64,000 bases of DNA from Echinococcus granulosus (GCF_000524195.1 NW_020170385.1:1443898-1507897), one strand, 5' to 3'. Shown: positions 40,429 to 54,797, counted from the stretch's first letter. Translations and numbers: made by a program. The notes: generated by a model from the letters alone, not told the origin.

Positions 40429-43400
40429 TCAAAATTTCTGCTCCTTCAAATGCGGCTTTGCTTGAGCCACGTTTTTATTTAATGCGTAAGACTTCTTTTT
40501 CATGCTCTGGGATGGATGTGAATTTTTGGCACTTGATTGAGTTTGAACGTTAGAGCTCGACTCTTCCACTGATTTTGTCTGCTCCCCCGCCTGCGATGAC
40601 TCCAACTTCTCCTCCTTTGACTTTGGTTCAGCTGCTACTGGAGCCGTGGGTATCGTCACCGTTTCGCACATTTTATTGACCACCTCAGGTTCAGACTCCG
40701 ACGACGACTCCTTCGAGGAGCCACCCGCTGGCAGTCCCGAGAGGCGGTGGGTGGGCAACTCTGGGGTTAGGACGTGGGCACTGCCAGTAATTATTGTCTC
40801 CGATTGTGTTCTCCGACGACTGCCAGCCAAGAAAAAACCATCAGGCGGTTGGAACTAAAAAGGGAAAATAAGTCAACAGGCAATGTGTACCTACTATGAA
40901 TACAAAGTAGCCGAAATCTGAATGGTAAACAATCCGGAAAGTCCCGGTAATTCGCAAAGAAAACATGCGGAAAAAAAAACAATATTGCAGGATCAAAGTA
41001 AGCGGACGCGATCGTAGTTCAAATGTCGACTAAGCTAAACGAATTAGATCATCTAAGTAACACTAGTGCCTTCTAAATGGCAGGTGGTATAGCCGCTGTT
41101 ACCAAGTCTTTCCTAAACAGTATACAAAAATTGCAATTTTTATAAGCGCTGGGGCGGCATTTCTTTTTGTCTGATAAGATTCCAAACGGAGATAATGTAG
41201 AGAGCAAGTATATTTGTAAGAGAATACCAATACATGCTGAAATTAGAACTGACCCGACCAAATTAAGAACGCTGTACAATGACTCACGTTTACTCTAAAG
41301 TCCCCCAGAGTTTTGTACTTTTCGAGTATTTCACATAGCTTTGGGCTAACTTCGACGCAATTTTTGCTGTAGTGAAGATAAGCCCAAAATTTCTCCAAGC
41401 CATACAGATGCCGAGATTCATAATCCTTTAGAGTTTCCTCCTACAAAGCGAAAGGAGCAGAACCACTCAAAACTAAAAAATGAACTCACGAAAGTAAGCG
41501 AAATGCATTGCTTCAACGGCACGTAAAAACAAATTTTATCAATTACTTGGAAGTCATTAAAAAGATCCTGCCTGAAGCGCAACTCCAGGCCATAGCTGAA
41601 GAATCTGAAAAGGCACTCAATTCCGTAACGGGAGCCACATAAGGCATCCTCTGTAGAATAACGGCGAAATTCTTTGTACATTGTACGATTGAAGTTTACG
41701 CGTAGGAAGAAAGACCAAAATCGATAGAGTGTGTTCATTTCCTGTTAAGGGGAGAATGACTTCGGCTGCAAACACACAACATCAACTCAAAAATGTGACC
41801 AAGGTTAAAAACAGTAAAAAACGGTTACGGATACAGCTTATCAGGTTCAGTTACTATGCATTATCATTATTCAGCAGTTATATTAGAATCCCGATCTTAA
41901 ATAGTACACGAAAAACTTTCAAGGTTTACTTTAGGATAGGACACGTTGGTAAATAAGTTGAGTAAACACGAGCAGAATAAAATCAAGATAAGTTTTTACA
42001 AATCCAGGAAAGGTACGTTTAAACACAAAAAAGTTTATCTTTCAATGAAATGTAAAATAAGAGTGCTAAAAAAGTGAAGAGTAGGTAAAGGCGAAAAAAT
42101 TGATGAGATGACTGACTTGAGATCTGCCCCTTCCGTGTAATTCACGATCGCGAAGGCAAGCAGCACGAAACTTGTTGTAGCGGTGGAAGGTGAAGCCATG
42201 CTGACGCAAAAGTTGCTGACTTGGATGCTCGGTAAAGGGATCTCTAGTACCAGGTGATAAAGAGGTTTCAGGAGCTGCCGCCGAATCACTAAATTAGAAA
42301 TGCAATTATCAACGTCCTCCCTCACCCCTGTAGGTTTGAGTTCATTTCGAAAATAAAAGTAACAGAAAATTACCACAAGCTCTTTTCAATAAGACAGCAC
42401 CCTCCATTTGCAAAAATGACTTTATTGGGCGCACATTTTACAGGTATATATGCCACTCTCCTGAGGGGTTATCCCGCCTTAGCCGAACTGGAGTCAACCT
42501 TTTGCGCACTCAGAAAACCACAATTGTCGTAAAAAATGCTAGTGACCACTATTTTCAATGCCATTTTAACAGAGTGTCACTAAAAACAACGTCAAGTGGT
42601 AGTACTAATAAAACGTTAATAACGTTAGTCGAATACCCAAAATGAAACACATTCAGCCATTTAAAAGTAGTTGAATAAGGGCCGAAAGAGTAATTGAACA
42701 ACTGCTAGTGAGATAGAATATGGAAGCCGGTGATTTCACGAGGACGTTTACTCGCCTTCAGATATCGTGAATTTTGCTTGATGTGACACGTGCTGCAAAT
42801 TTTCGAACACACTCCTGCACTCAAGAAGCATTAACAACTTTGACAGTGAATTACTTCATTGGAAATGGTGAGCAAGATTGTATGGGGAGTGGAGGAAATG
42901 AAATTTCATGTTAGGCTGCAGAACACTAGCATGCAATTCAATTCATGCGCGGGTTCATTAGGTCAATAATACAGTTTAACTATTCTTGGCTGAAGCATTG
43001 AGAACTTGCATTAGCAACAGTTGAAAGGTCATAGTGAGTTCCAGAAACTGCGAACACAAGTTAAGGAAATTAATCGTGTTAATAGACCACTTTAAACCAA
43101 CTTTGCTGCACTGGGTAAACAAGGGACCACGTGAAACCCTTCTGCAACAGTAAAGCATTGTACATACAAGCCTAACAACAAGGCAGACGTTTTTGATACG
43201 AGACAGTCGGTTTGAGCCTGTGAACAAGATGATAAGAAGAGCATTCCAGCTACTAAACTCCGACTCATCAAACAGCCAGTCCCGTTGATTACAGTATTGG
43301 CTATCAAATAAACAACTAAATTTTACAAATCAAAAGATCAAGTCAAGCTGCATATTTTGGTTAGATGGGCTGTACAAAGTCGCACATGAAGCTATAAGTA

Positions 43401-46400
43401 AGCTACGATCAAAGTTCTTAAAATTAGATTCATGACATACGGACCTCATCAGAAGTGAATCACAACAACCAGTTACCAATGATCGATAGGTTTTTGGACG
43501 CATTTATCTAATAGTTATCATGATATCATGACTCATGTGCTGCCACGCATAACAAAGAAATTTAAATTACAGTGTAATCAAATGTCTCACATTATGCCAC
43601 CACTCTATGAACGAGTTCATAAGTGAAGCAAAGATACACACAAAAAATCACAAAAAACCACTAGACGTAATTGTACAATCAGAATAAACACACAATGAGT
43701 GGGTGTGATTGCAAAGCAGAAGGCCTGCGTCACAAGAACGATGTCTGTGCGCAGAATCGAGTAGCATCTACCAACGCTCAATCAAGAAGCAGTCATATGT
43801 AATGATGCTAGGAAACATATTTGATATTGCTCAGGAACAGGTAAAATATTGAAGAAGAGTATCGAAGTGTGCAGTTTGTTTGATCGGTAGAGCATACGCA
43901 TCGGCACAAATGAACGATTTGCAGATCGAAAATGAACGATAGTATCATTAAGCGTAAAACAAATACTTTAGTTCTTCCAGTAAAAGTTCGGTAAACATCA
44001 ATATTAGGTTTATAAAGACAAATACGATACAATTTTGTAATTGGCATTCGAGGAAATATGGCTTGTGCAAAGTGAAAAGTGACATGCGACGGAATGGTCA
44101 AAAGATGCGAATCTCAAATAGAGTTAAAGCTTATAACCAATATTCAAACGCACATGAAAAAATCCTCGAAGGCATAAAAAATAGAAGAGTTGTGCCATAT
44201 TGAACCCCGCGTATCAGCACTAAGGAGAGTAGTAGGCTAGTTTTCCAAAGCGAACATCGAAATGAAATATTAACTACCGCGCTAAGGGAGTGAAGATATG
44301 TATCCAAATCCGAATGAAAATCAGATGATGACAATTACAGAAGGATGACTTACGGGCAGTCAGATACCGTTCGTGATCTATTACCCCCCTCCCCTCTGGT
44401 GAAAAGAAAACCAACATGAGGCTCTTCGATCCGTAACGAATTTGCTCCCGTAGATAAGGTTCGATACCGTTTCGCCTAACAAAGGGGGTCAAAAATGCCG
44501 ATTTTAATAGTTGGAAGGCATTACAGATATTAACTAATTGATTAACAGAGTTCAGACTATTTACAAACTCAATAAAAATCTCCAGCGAGTCAGAGAAGCT
44601 GAAATGCCGTCTGACTGCACTACAAAGCATGGAGTTACGAACAAATAATGACCCTATGAGTTTTCAGATATTTCACAAATACAAAATTTTGCATTACTTA
44701 AATACTAAAGGCACTGTCAGCCCAAACATGTTCCACTTTTAGCACTTGGAGGGCTTTAGGTATAACGGTACAACGATGAACGAGATAATGATAAGAGATA
44801 ATTTAAAAGAGCTATTTGAGAATAATGCAACTGTTTTCGTATAGTAATTATTTATTCAACAGATAAATAATCACTGGACAGTATGCAGCAGTAAAGATGT
44901 ATCGGAAGCCCTCATCCTTCACCGCTACAAATGACCTCTTCCTTTCCACCATATATAGGGAGAAAGCTTCTGCCACGCACGCATGCTTAACTGCCATGCG
45001 TTATTACTCGTATTTTGTTGCAAAATTATCAAAAAGTAGAAGTCTATGCGCATGGTCTACTGTTAACGTTGGAAGCCAAAAGTACTGAAAATAACGCCAG
45101 CAAATGGTTGAGCGATCGCCTCACTGCTGTGTCCCACGTGCAACAACCCCATTGTATCAGTGATGACGAGTACAGATATGCATATTAATATGAGCCAGCT
45201 TCAAGAATTTGTGATACCAATACCTCGAAGTGGGTAAGATAACGAGGTCATTATTATCAAACATGATCCGAGACTTTTACACTCCAAATTTATTTTGCTA
45301 TGGAAAGAAATCCTTTTAATTTCACAGGTTTGAGGATTGTAGTGCATACCCCTCCGACGTTCGTAAGATTCGGTGCATCATAATGAGCTGGGAAAAAACC
45401 GGATGATGTCGGATTTTTGCCCTTTAGACCTTTGGTGCCCATAATTTCCACTGCCTTCTCAGTGCCCTCCTCGGTAACACCACCTGAAGGTCGCACGAGC
45501 TGCGGTTGGGGAACGGGAGGCCTGGGAGATGGTAATAAAGGTACATTAAGCACTCCAGCGGAGGGTCCGGTGAAAAGAGGACCAACAGCTGGGTTGATTG
45601 GAGCCACTGGCAAGGCGTGAAGCTCTCCGTTGGCTCCAGCAGGATAGAGGAAGAAGCCCGGAGCGGAGGGGGGTAAAAGCATGGGAGCTGTTGGGGCCGA
45701 ATTCGGTGCACGAACAGCTGCCGATGGATTCGTCCCAGTACTCGTAGTTTTGCTACCAGTGGACGTGGCATTAGATGACTGCGCAAAGACCGGAGCGATA
45801 GGAGTAACAGGATTCAGAGCTGGTGTAGGGCCAACAAAACCATTGGCTCCTGATTGCAAAAGTTGAGTTATGGGAATCCAGGGTGCTGAAAACGCAGATT
45901 CCCTCATTAGGTTCCCAAGTCACTCAATTTGCATCAATAAAAGACAAAAAACGAGGGAAGTATAAACTGGCGTATTGCTTGTGCCAATTTTCTGATATTC
46001 ACGCCTTTCCTTAAACAATACTGTTCAACAAAGTGCACTCACGTACAGCAACTTACTAACTCCAGGCCACAAATAACAATTTGATAACATCAAATCACGC
46101 ACATCAAAATCCGAGACAATCCACTGTAGATCATTAGCAGCACCAATACAAATATATATACGTAAACGTTGCATAAACTAGCAGCTGTACTTATAAAATC
46201 CACCCATATTCTGATGAAGAAACATAGCAATTATTTATGAGAATGCGGTTCCAGTACCATGGAATATTGGATAGGACTCGATGTTTGTTGTCTTAGGTGC
46301 TTTAAAGGAATAGGATTATGCTCTGGCATTTAAGTAGTGGCAAAATAAATTCAATTTCATTTGCTTTCAACAAACTTCTACCCATAAAGTCATACACCAC

Positions 46401-49400
46401 AATGGTGTGAACTTCACATGCCTAGTTGTGAATTTCCGGGTGCAAAATATTGGTATATGTGGTGTCATGCAAACACGCACAATCTAATGACAAACACTGC
46501 GCATGAAGTCATAAGACTACTGATATGAAGAAATCAAAAACACAATCAATAAACACAGAAAAAGCGTACATTCATCACACTCCATTTCTGCATCTTACTG
46601 GTATTGGGAAAAAGGGTCAAGGAAACTCGCGCTAAATAAGGGACGAAAGATAACCACGTCAATAGGCAAAAACTACCCGAAACAACTGTTAATTAGACCA
46701 GCTTAAGGAATTTCCCAGTTCTACTTAGTTTTGCAATGTAATTAAATAACCCTTATAACCTACGCGGGTAGAGAAGTGGAGCCGAAGGAGGGGGTTGAGG
46801 GAGTCTGACTCCCCTTGCACCACATCCTTGGGGCGAAGCTGAATTGGGTGGCAGATAGGCCGTCGGATAGGCGAGCACGGCAGGCAGCAAAGTTGCCCCA
46901 GGCGCAATGAAGGGAGCAGTCGCTGAGGTTGGCACATGACCTAGCAATGATGCAGAGGTGGCCGATGCCGTGGAAGGTGACGAAATAACTCCTGCTGATG
47001 CCATGGGATTCATGTAAGGCAAGGGGACCGGACACTGGAGATACGGTGGAACAGCAGTGCTGGTTGATTCCACGTTTGCGGAGGTGGTCGAAGTCTGTGC
47101 AATGAAAAAGAAAATCACCACTCACGAACCATTCGGTGACAAACTATGGGACCAGCACAAACAATATGGTAATCAAAACGATGCCAAACTTGGGTGAAAT
47201 GTAACGATGGCGCAAATGACATTTTCATCAAATCGAGGCATCGGTAACACGATATAGCTGTGTGAATCTCATCCGCATAGGTAGAAACAAGGATAAAACA
47301 TCTCCCAAACCGCAGTGATTGAGAGTCATTTACCCGTAAATAAAACGAGCAATTTCACGAGTGAAATTAGCAAACTTGTAATTGTTAGCAAATGCAAATA
47401 CGAGAATTATGATGCGAATCTAATGCATTTCGAGTCGATCTGTCTAAACAGCCACCTGAAAATCGATGTCTTTAAACTGCGATGGCGCATCGCAAGAGAT
47501 TCAGTACTGTCAAAATGAACATTAATCAAGCGGCAAATACAGCCACGTTGAAAAATTTATTGTACCGAGCGGTTGAGAACGAAAACACATCAGCTGCTTA
47601 AGCTTTTCAGATCGAGAGATTAGAAATCAGACTGTCGCTAATCCCCTTTGGACATGTGCAAGTGAAGCAATGAGGTGAAGAGAAACAAATACGGAGTCGC
47701 ATATGAACTACTTGCACACGCATCAGAACATGTGCTACCTGAAAGGCCGCGTGCAAACTGTAACCACAATGCGATTGCTACACAAAAGTGCAAACAGAAA
47801 ATTGCTTTATCATATTACAACAACAGAGTAAAAGGAAAAAAGGGGTAAATATTTTTGTCCCTGTGATTGCCACGATAGCGCAAAACCGGTAAAATAAAGC
47901 AGTCGCAGACTTTTATCTTTGTGTAGATGCAAAATCTATTTAAAATATGTCTTTCGCAAACCGGTAAGCAATGAGGACTGTATACCCACTTGAGAGACAG
48001 AAGCTGCAGAGTAGTGGGCATCCTTGGTCGAGATGTCTGTTGAAATTGTGGCCGGATCAAGCTCGGAGAGCTTGCGAAGTTGTAAGTCTATGTCGTTAAT
48101 CATGCCATCTTCAGGCCTAGACGTAGGAAAATAAACCGTTTCATTATGAACCATTGCACTCTAAACAGACATTTGTAAAAAACTCTCTGGCATTTACCTG
48201 GCAATACAATCACAATCATTTGATAACTTAAGGTCGCTAAATCCGGTTTCGCGTCTCGTAAAAGTAAGCGCAACAGACCTAAAGCTTAACAACTAACAAG
48301 GAGTCACACATCCATAGGCCTTTGTAGCTTACAGTGACTGAGACATTGGGATTTCAGAAGGATCACATAGAGAAAGCTGGCGCATGCGACGAGTAATAGA
48401 TCGAGAATCAGATGCCTTGAAACTTTCTGAAGCAACGATGAAAAGACGTGACAGCATTGCGTCGTCGACGTCTTCATCCTGGTGGCTCGAACGCTGAAAA
48501 TAGACACAAGCAGCTCGGGCGCAATCAGTAAACACGAACCATAGCTCATGATGACTTGCTTTCTCTGAAATAATGACTCAAGCCTAAAGGATAAACACCA
48601 CAAAATATGAATCCAACCCAAATATTATAAGCCATAAATTTGCATCTTTTGTAGTTATATCGGTAGGAGCTCTACAATCGAACCAAATCGGAAGAGGAAT
48701 TATTTCTCGTAACGCAACTTTTGACGTGAGGAATGCCTGATTCAATCAAAGCATTGGAGATCTCGACATCAACAGTATGCTTACTTGCTCATTCGTTTCA
48801 CCTCGGGTATCTTGATGTTTCGAGTTCGACGAAAGAACAGCATTAGAGTTGGAGCCGTCAGAAACGAAATGCGCCTCACTGAAAGCTTGACCTCCAATGT
48901 CAGATTTTTTAACAGAAATGTCAGCAGTCTGACTGTCGCCAAATGAATCTGTTTTTTCTTGCAAACTACCCCCTAAAATATGACAAATTAGCTAGTCATC
49001 AGGATCCTCGGAAATAAACGCCATTAAATTCTCTAAATTTCTGTATTTTAAAGACATAAACACCCAATATTGTTCTGAACTTATTCGATCCAATTTACAT
49101 AGCAAATTGTGATATCCCAGTTATCGCCAGCATATGATTATTCTATTCAGGGATGGATATAGCATATACAAATTGTAGTAGGCCCAAGGAAAGATCCGGA
49201 TGCAATAGCCTTTCAGCATATGCCCGCAAATTCACATGATAAATGACACGGGTTCCCACGCACATGGGGGTGAAATCCAAACTGTGAATGCACGCAGATT
49301 TATGAATAGACCACACAAATAAAAACATAATAGAGCACCTACACTTCCATAGATCTTAAACTAGCTGTATCGGTGCACATTTGATAGTTACCCAGGCTAA

Positions 49401-51909
49401 CCATGCACAAAATGTTGGGTTGTCCAGTGATATCTACATTCCACAGCTTGACAGGAAGTACAAATGTGGTGTAACCCTCATGGAGAAAAGCACTAAAACG
49501 TGAATATGATGGGAAAAACAAACGGATGAACAGCAAATATAGTGTGATTCTGAAGAAAGGCGTATTTCATTACTCATGAAACCATTTTTATAACGAATAT
49601 GAACTGGTGGTTGAAAGAGGACTGAAGGTTAGTAAACTGAATTACGACTAATCATTACATTGCACCATAATTTAATGTAGCATTCATTAAAAATGCCCTT
49701 AACAGTGAATGACCAATTAAAAGACCGGAGCACGTGACGTATGGTAAATATGTCACATCTGCTATCATAATGCAATTATACAATAATAGCGAGAAAACGA
49801 AACAAGGAATGGGGTCAAACGCATAGCATCTGGTACTTCTAACGGAACAACTCAAGATAATGAAAAGTAAAATTCGCGATCACACTTGAACGTCTAAAGG
49901 AAAACACTCAACAGTACGATGATGCACTGCAACTTCGATTTCAATAGGCTATATTAATTAAATACGAGAATGTGACTATGTAAAACGTCACGGAGATGAT
50001 ATTACCGTTGGGAAGCACGAATTCCAAGACATCGGGATTGGGAGAATGGACTGATTCAGTTCTATCCGTTGGATCAGCCTCTTTAGCGTGGACTTCTTCA
50101 CCAGCCGCTCGCAAAAAACTTCGAATGACCCACTGAGTTGGACGGTTCCGACAGCGAACACGCATCTCCTTCGTATCTGTTTCGATTACTTGACTGGGTA
50201 CAAGGGCCTTAATGTACATAAAATCCCAGAGTACTTTACCTATCTATGCAGATTTAAAATAGGCAACCCAGTTAGCAGTGGGCGAAGAAAGAATGTGAAA
50301 ACGATAAATAACAATCAACATATCTAGAAGGTTCGATAACCCATGTAAGGCTAACACATATTTATCATTAAGTTTCACAAACAACGTAAGGTATAAGAAC
50401 ATTAGCGTTCACATAATGAATGCACCAATATTGAAGAAAAAGGCTAATTATTTAACTACGAAGCTACCAATTCAAAAATGCGAATGCATACATTGATAAT
50501 CCTGTCCAAATCCGTGCACAGAGAGGCCACACGATTAAACTTCGCTATAACTGAAATAGGCACCCAACCATCTTCATCCATATGACTTCTGAGATATGTG
50601 TCACGAACGAGGTTATCTTCGCTAAAATAAAACTCAATTTGATGCAAAATTCGAGATTGAAGAATTGCATCACTATCCATGGGAGATATTGTTGGATCGA
50701 AATGAAAAACGCTGGGTCGAACGAAAAGCGGGACAGAATTGATACCGATTGGAACTGAAGCAGCCTCGTTAGCCTTTGTAGGATCCAAGGTTGTGGGTAT
50801 CCAATTTGGCAAGCTAACCGCTCCAGGCGAAGGTAGTGAAGTAAGAAAACTCTTATCTATTGAATCTGGAGGAGCCGACGTCACGAGGGGTGCATTAGGA
50901 TCCAAGCCGATGTAGTTCTCAGGGGCCGCGTAAATCATTACGACTGGATACCCAAAAGCTATAGAATAGCAGTTAGTCGTGAAAATCGTACAATGCTATA
51001 CACAAATATTTACAAGAGGCATACGTTGAGCAGAAATCTGTGACTGTCCAGAAGGCTGTGCGTGAATCGAATAAGGTAACAATGAAGGGAGTTGAACCAG
51101 CGAAGGTTGATTCCGAAGTTTGTCGCTTTTCCTTGGGAGGCCATTTGAGTAAGTTCTTGTAATGGAAGACTCGGTAGAAGCGCTTGCAGTAGATAAGTTA
51201 TTTGGAGGGGGACGCCTAGGCTAAAAGCAGATAAGGTAATTATTAAGTATAGTAATAACAGCCTGTACACATTTACTACCAAGGCAACCCACCAACCGCT
51301 TCGTTGGCCTTTGATTCCTAGGAGTACGTATAAAACTTCGAGACTTGGAAGTTGTCGAGCCAACCGGTGCTTCATGCCCCGCATTGATAGACGTTGCGGT
51401 CTCCTTTCCTGGATCAGCTTAAAGCATCAAAAGCATCGAAAGGACATACTCTTATTCGGCTTCACACTGCTTTCCACCCTTTGATCACCGCCCGCGTCTT
51501 TCGGATACGTGTAATCCAAAGCCACAGTAGTCCATTTATTCTTTTGGCGCGTAAAGCTCGGCCGTCGATCGTTAAAATCCCTTGCACTTGCGAACTGGGA
51601 ATTGGGGTTCTAAAACTCAGGTTGTCTAGAAATGAGTGCATACAGTAGGTTTAACTTTTGCAGTAGGTTTCGCCCCATTAGACTGCAGTGCGACACTTCC
51701 ATCGTAGTGAATTTGCAATGAAGGCCAGTCCCGATCGGACATACCTGCATGCACCTCAGAGGAAGTAAGACTAGTTGAATTGTAGGACCATGGACAATCA
51801 CGTTTACCATTGCTAGTCACTTGGCTATCACATCTATCAAGGATGGTTAAAGGAAATCAGACACAGACCCCGAACCGACTGCACCACACGCACGCCCCAA
51901 TGAACCCAT
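40429..51909 (-). CDS. LARP1: LARP1, La-related RNA-binding protein (La motif + DM15)
   Basis: Seventeen phase-consistent exons: 51909-51869, 51833-51644, 51609-51450, 51417-51293, 51220-51025, 50958-50492, 50207-50006, 48972-48785, 48493-48333, 48158-47990, 47094-46764, 45885-45350, 44475-44354, 42288-42117, 41741-41547, 41440-41288 and 40854-40429. They total 1277 aa. The La motif is at about 335-393 ([22 protein letters not shown]). Next come an acidic [11 protein letters not shown] stretch, two Pro/Ala-rich exons, an EPHVGFLF exon equivalent to the HVGW segment before DM15, and the DM15 repeats at about 984-1136 ([51 protein letters not shown]). DM15 binds the m7G cap and first bases of 5'TOP mRNAs in animals, downstream of mTORC1. 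The Tyr and Glu of YGxE and the Tyr of LYGLEKFW, linked to cap binding, are kept. The first ATG exon is inferred from a 35-bp intron and is the least certain part. The first three introns are 35, 34 and 32 bp. Confidence 0.93.
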
Positions 51910-52733
51910 CGAAGCTTCTTTTTTAGACATTTACACTGATGTTCTCAGTCAAGGTAGTGGTGATATTTAGATACTTAAGTTGACGAATCACAAACACAAA
52001 CAATATGACCACTCAGATGTCCGACGACGTGCCAAGTTGCACGCCTAAGCGGAACGAAACTACTACGAAAAAAGCGCTCACAAAATAAGTAACTCAACTG
52101 GTTTACAATTAATTCAATTGCAGCATTGTACCACAAACAGCACAGCATCTTCCTAAACCACATCAAAAATAGTTTATTTTACTCAAGGTTCGACAAACTT
52201 AATATCTTTCCTTTAAAAAGGGTGTTAAAGGAAAATATTACACCTGTTTGCGCAGGGATGAGTTTTATTTACAAAATAATTGACATATTCCCCTAACTGA
52301 CAGCAAGCAGAGAGAATAAGACTGTAAAATCCCACCTTCAGAATATTCTTGTTGGTAAAATTCTGGTTATACGAGGTTACTCTATTCGTAGTGCAGAAAT
52401 CTCCGGAAATAACCAAAATTTTTGCATTACAGCATAATACACTTTTTTAAAAAATTGGATTCCATACAACTGCTAAGCAATATCAAAGGCAAATAACGGT
52501 TTATCTCAAGGCGTTTCTTTCGTAACACTGATTTTTTAAGGTTTTAAAAGCACTACCATGCGTAAAAATATTTTAAAAAATTTTTATCTTGTATAAATGG
52601 CTTTTGTGTGCGATCTAAGCCTAAACTAAAAGTAATCCTGTAGGCCTTGTATTTGTTTAACTGCTCAACAAAGGCAAAATTTAATTCAACCTGAGTGGTC
52701 TAATTGGGGCCTTGCTTTGTAGTTGACCACAGG
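51910..52733. promoter_or_regulatory. Shared divergent promoter region of LARP1 and NUF2
   Basis: The LARP1 start (minus) and the NUF2 start (plus) face away from each other across about 820 bases with no coding exon between them. Both promoters and 5' UTRs must lie here if the start codons are right. I cannot name a TATA box or initiator with confidence. Confidence 0.5.
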
Positions 52734-54797
52734 ATGGCGGATGGGAGCTTGTTCCGTAAACTATCTTTGTGTATACATATACGTTTGTAGAGTTTCCTGT
52801 GCTAAATTTTAGTGGGCTTGCTACTCGGGTTGCAGAATGTACTGGCCAAAAAATTAAGCCATCCGACCTGGCTGTTGGTAGCGGCTCGATTTTTTTAATT
52901 GTGTTAGGTTTTAAGGTCGATGGCATAATCTGTCATTGTCTCTTTGATTTTTACGGGATATCACTTAGTCCCTCTGATAGGTCATTTTACGCCCTTACGT
53001 TAATGAAAAAGTTTGAGCAGATGAAATTTCCGGAGTCTTTTACTTCCTCTGACTTTGCGGAAGAAAGAGATCCAAAAAAGATGTCTAGGGTGCTGTCGTG
53101 GTTATTTCGGTTCTTCGAAACTCTTGCCCCCGCCAATGAGTACGCATTTAACGTAGGTGTGTTTCCCTTTTTGGATATAAGTAGGTGTGGAATTCATACA
53201 AGGAAAAGGCTTCTCATGCCACAGCTCTGAAGGAAAAAATTGCTTCTTTGCGCATCATTAACAAAACGGAGGAGGGAAAACGTTCAGAATACCAGAAAAT
53301 TATCGTGGAATTACGGTCGTCTTTGTCTGAAAAGCTTATCTCAAGGAGGCAAATTGATGATCGCATTGCTTCAGAAGGTCGAAAACTATCCCTTCTTACC
53401 GAATCCGAGAAGTCGCACTCTCTGGAGGTTTCGTCCTTCTTTAATTTCTTTCATTTAGCACCTCCCATAATTGCGTTGTTTTTGCTAGTGCAAAGTTTGT
53501 TTTTATTCACCAATTTTCACTCCGTTCATTGTATTTAGTACTGTTTATTTGAAATCCCAGTATTTTTCGTTTGCCATATTGCCGTCTCCAAATTTCTCAA
53601 GCGCTTCAAGTGATTTGTGTTCTTAACCTTCAGTCATACTGCTCGTGCGTACTGTGTTAAATTTGTTAAAATATGTCCTTTTTCTAATAAGACATCGACT
53701 CTGTACAAAAAACTTGACGAGCTTAAAGGCAGACGAGAAATTTTGCTTCCTCAAGTTGTCGAGAATCCGAATCTTCTCCCTAAGGCGGTAGAGGAGTTGA
53801 AAGAGAAACTAAATGCTTTGGAACTTGAAATGCAGGAGATCAGGGCAAAGACTTTTCAAGTTGACCAATCGATTGGCGACTTTAAACGGCTTCATGAGGT
53901 GATTGAGCAGCAACTTGTTACAGTTGCTAGGGCTTGTCATTCGCTGCTCTATCAAATGTCGCAGTCCCAAACAGACTTGGAGGTGCGTCTAGTCATTCCC
54001 GCTCCTTTTATTATTCTAACCGCTGCCATCCGTAATGCATAAATTTATTAGATACACCTACCCCACTCCATTAAAGGCAAACTTGACGAACTACTTTTTT
54101 TCCAAGCTCCTAGAGTGATCTAATTAGGCATTTTAGTAACAACTGGTGGTATTTTAAGCTTCTATCCGTCGGTGACCCGTCAAAGTTTTCTGGTCGCATT
54201 GCTTGCAGTCGTTTTGTAATGATTTCGCCTTTCATAGAAGTCGGATAAAGAAATAGTAGGGCGGTCCACCAGTACCGAATCGTTGGTTAAGAAAATTACT
54301 GACGTTACGGAGCGACTACGTCTCTCAGAGCATAATATTGTCAAAGCGAAAGTGCTGGAGGCGACTCAGACATTGGTAATTTCGGTTTTTCGCGTCACTT
54401 TTTTCCATTCTCACTTAATTACCAAAATTGCCACAATTTGTGTATTTAATAAATCGACCTTCCTTTTAGAATGCTGATCGTATCAAAAAAGAAAAGGCAG
54501 CACTATTGGATAGGTATCGTTTCGTCTTCAAATCCCTCGAACCCGATGTCTGCGCAAAGGAGGCTCTGCTGAAAACGACGAAAATACTTTATGAAAATGA
54601 GTATTCCAACAAAAAGGTGTGTTTAGCATTATGGTAGGAAAGTTTCCTCATTTACGCGTATCCGCGCAGCTTTCACGAAACAATAATCTTCCTTCCAGCG
54701 TGACGATGACTGGAAGAAGATAGAGGAATTGAAAGATATTCTCCAACGACTTTATCAGGCTTACGTTCAGAGTCAAGATCGGTATTTTTTTCGCTGA
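52734..54797 (+). CDS. NUF2: NUF2-like kinetochore protein (NDC80 complex)
   Basis: Eight exons: 52734-52755, 52791-52877, 52908-53152, 53185-53427, 53692-53982, 54238-54375, 54470-54616 and 54699-54797. The phases agree and give 423 aa (human 464). An N-terminal calponin-homology-like domain (about 1-120) starts FPVLNFSGLATRV and includes KIKPSDL and DPKKMSRVLSWLFRFFE, equivalent to FPRYNVAEI and AKRTARFLSGIINF in human NUF2. The remainder is a long coiled coil; VVENPNLLPKAVEELKEKL matches the human IVDSPEKLKNYKEKM segment. NUF2 pairs with NDC80 and binds spindle microtubules at kinetochores. The first three introns are 35, 30 and 32 bp. The second is 30 bp without an in-frame stop, so its retention would only add ten residues. 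The donor after 53427 (GTTTCG) is weak. The final exon may end at the stop used here or splice on at GTATTT near 54781. Confidence 0.85.

Noticed and set aside
42469..42564. Complete 31-residue minus-strand ORF starting MALKIVV, with AATAAA about 45 bases after its stop
   Set aside because: It lies inside the 2-kb LARP1 intron 13 and has no known family. ORFs this short arise by chance.
45417..45866. Plus-strand frames across the Pro/Ala-rich LARP1 exon
   Set aside because: They are antisense shadows; the minus strand is phase-linked to neighbouring LARP1 exons.
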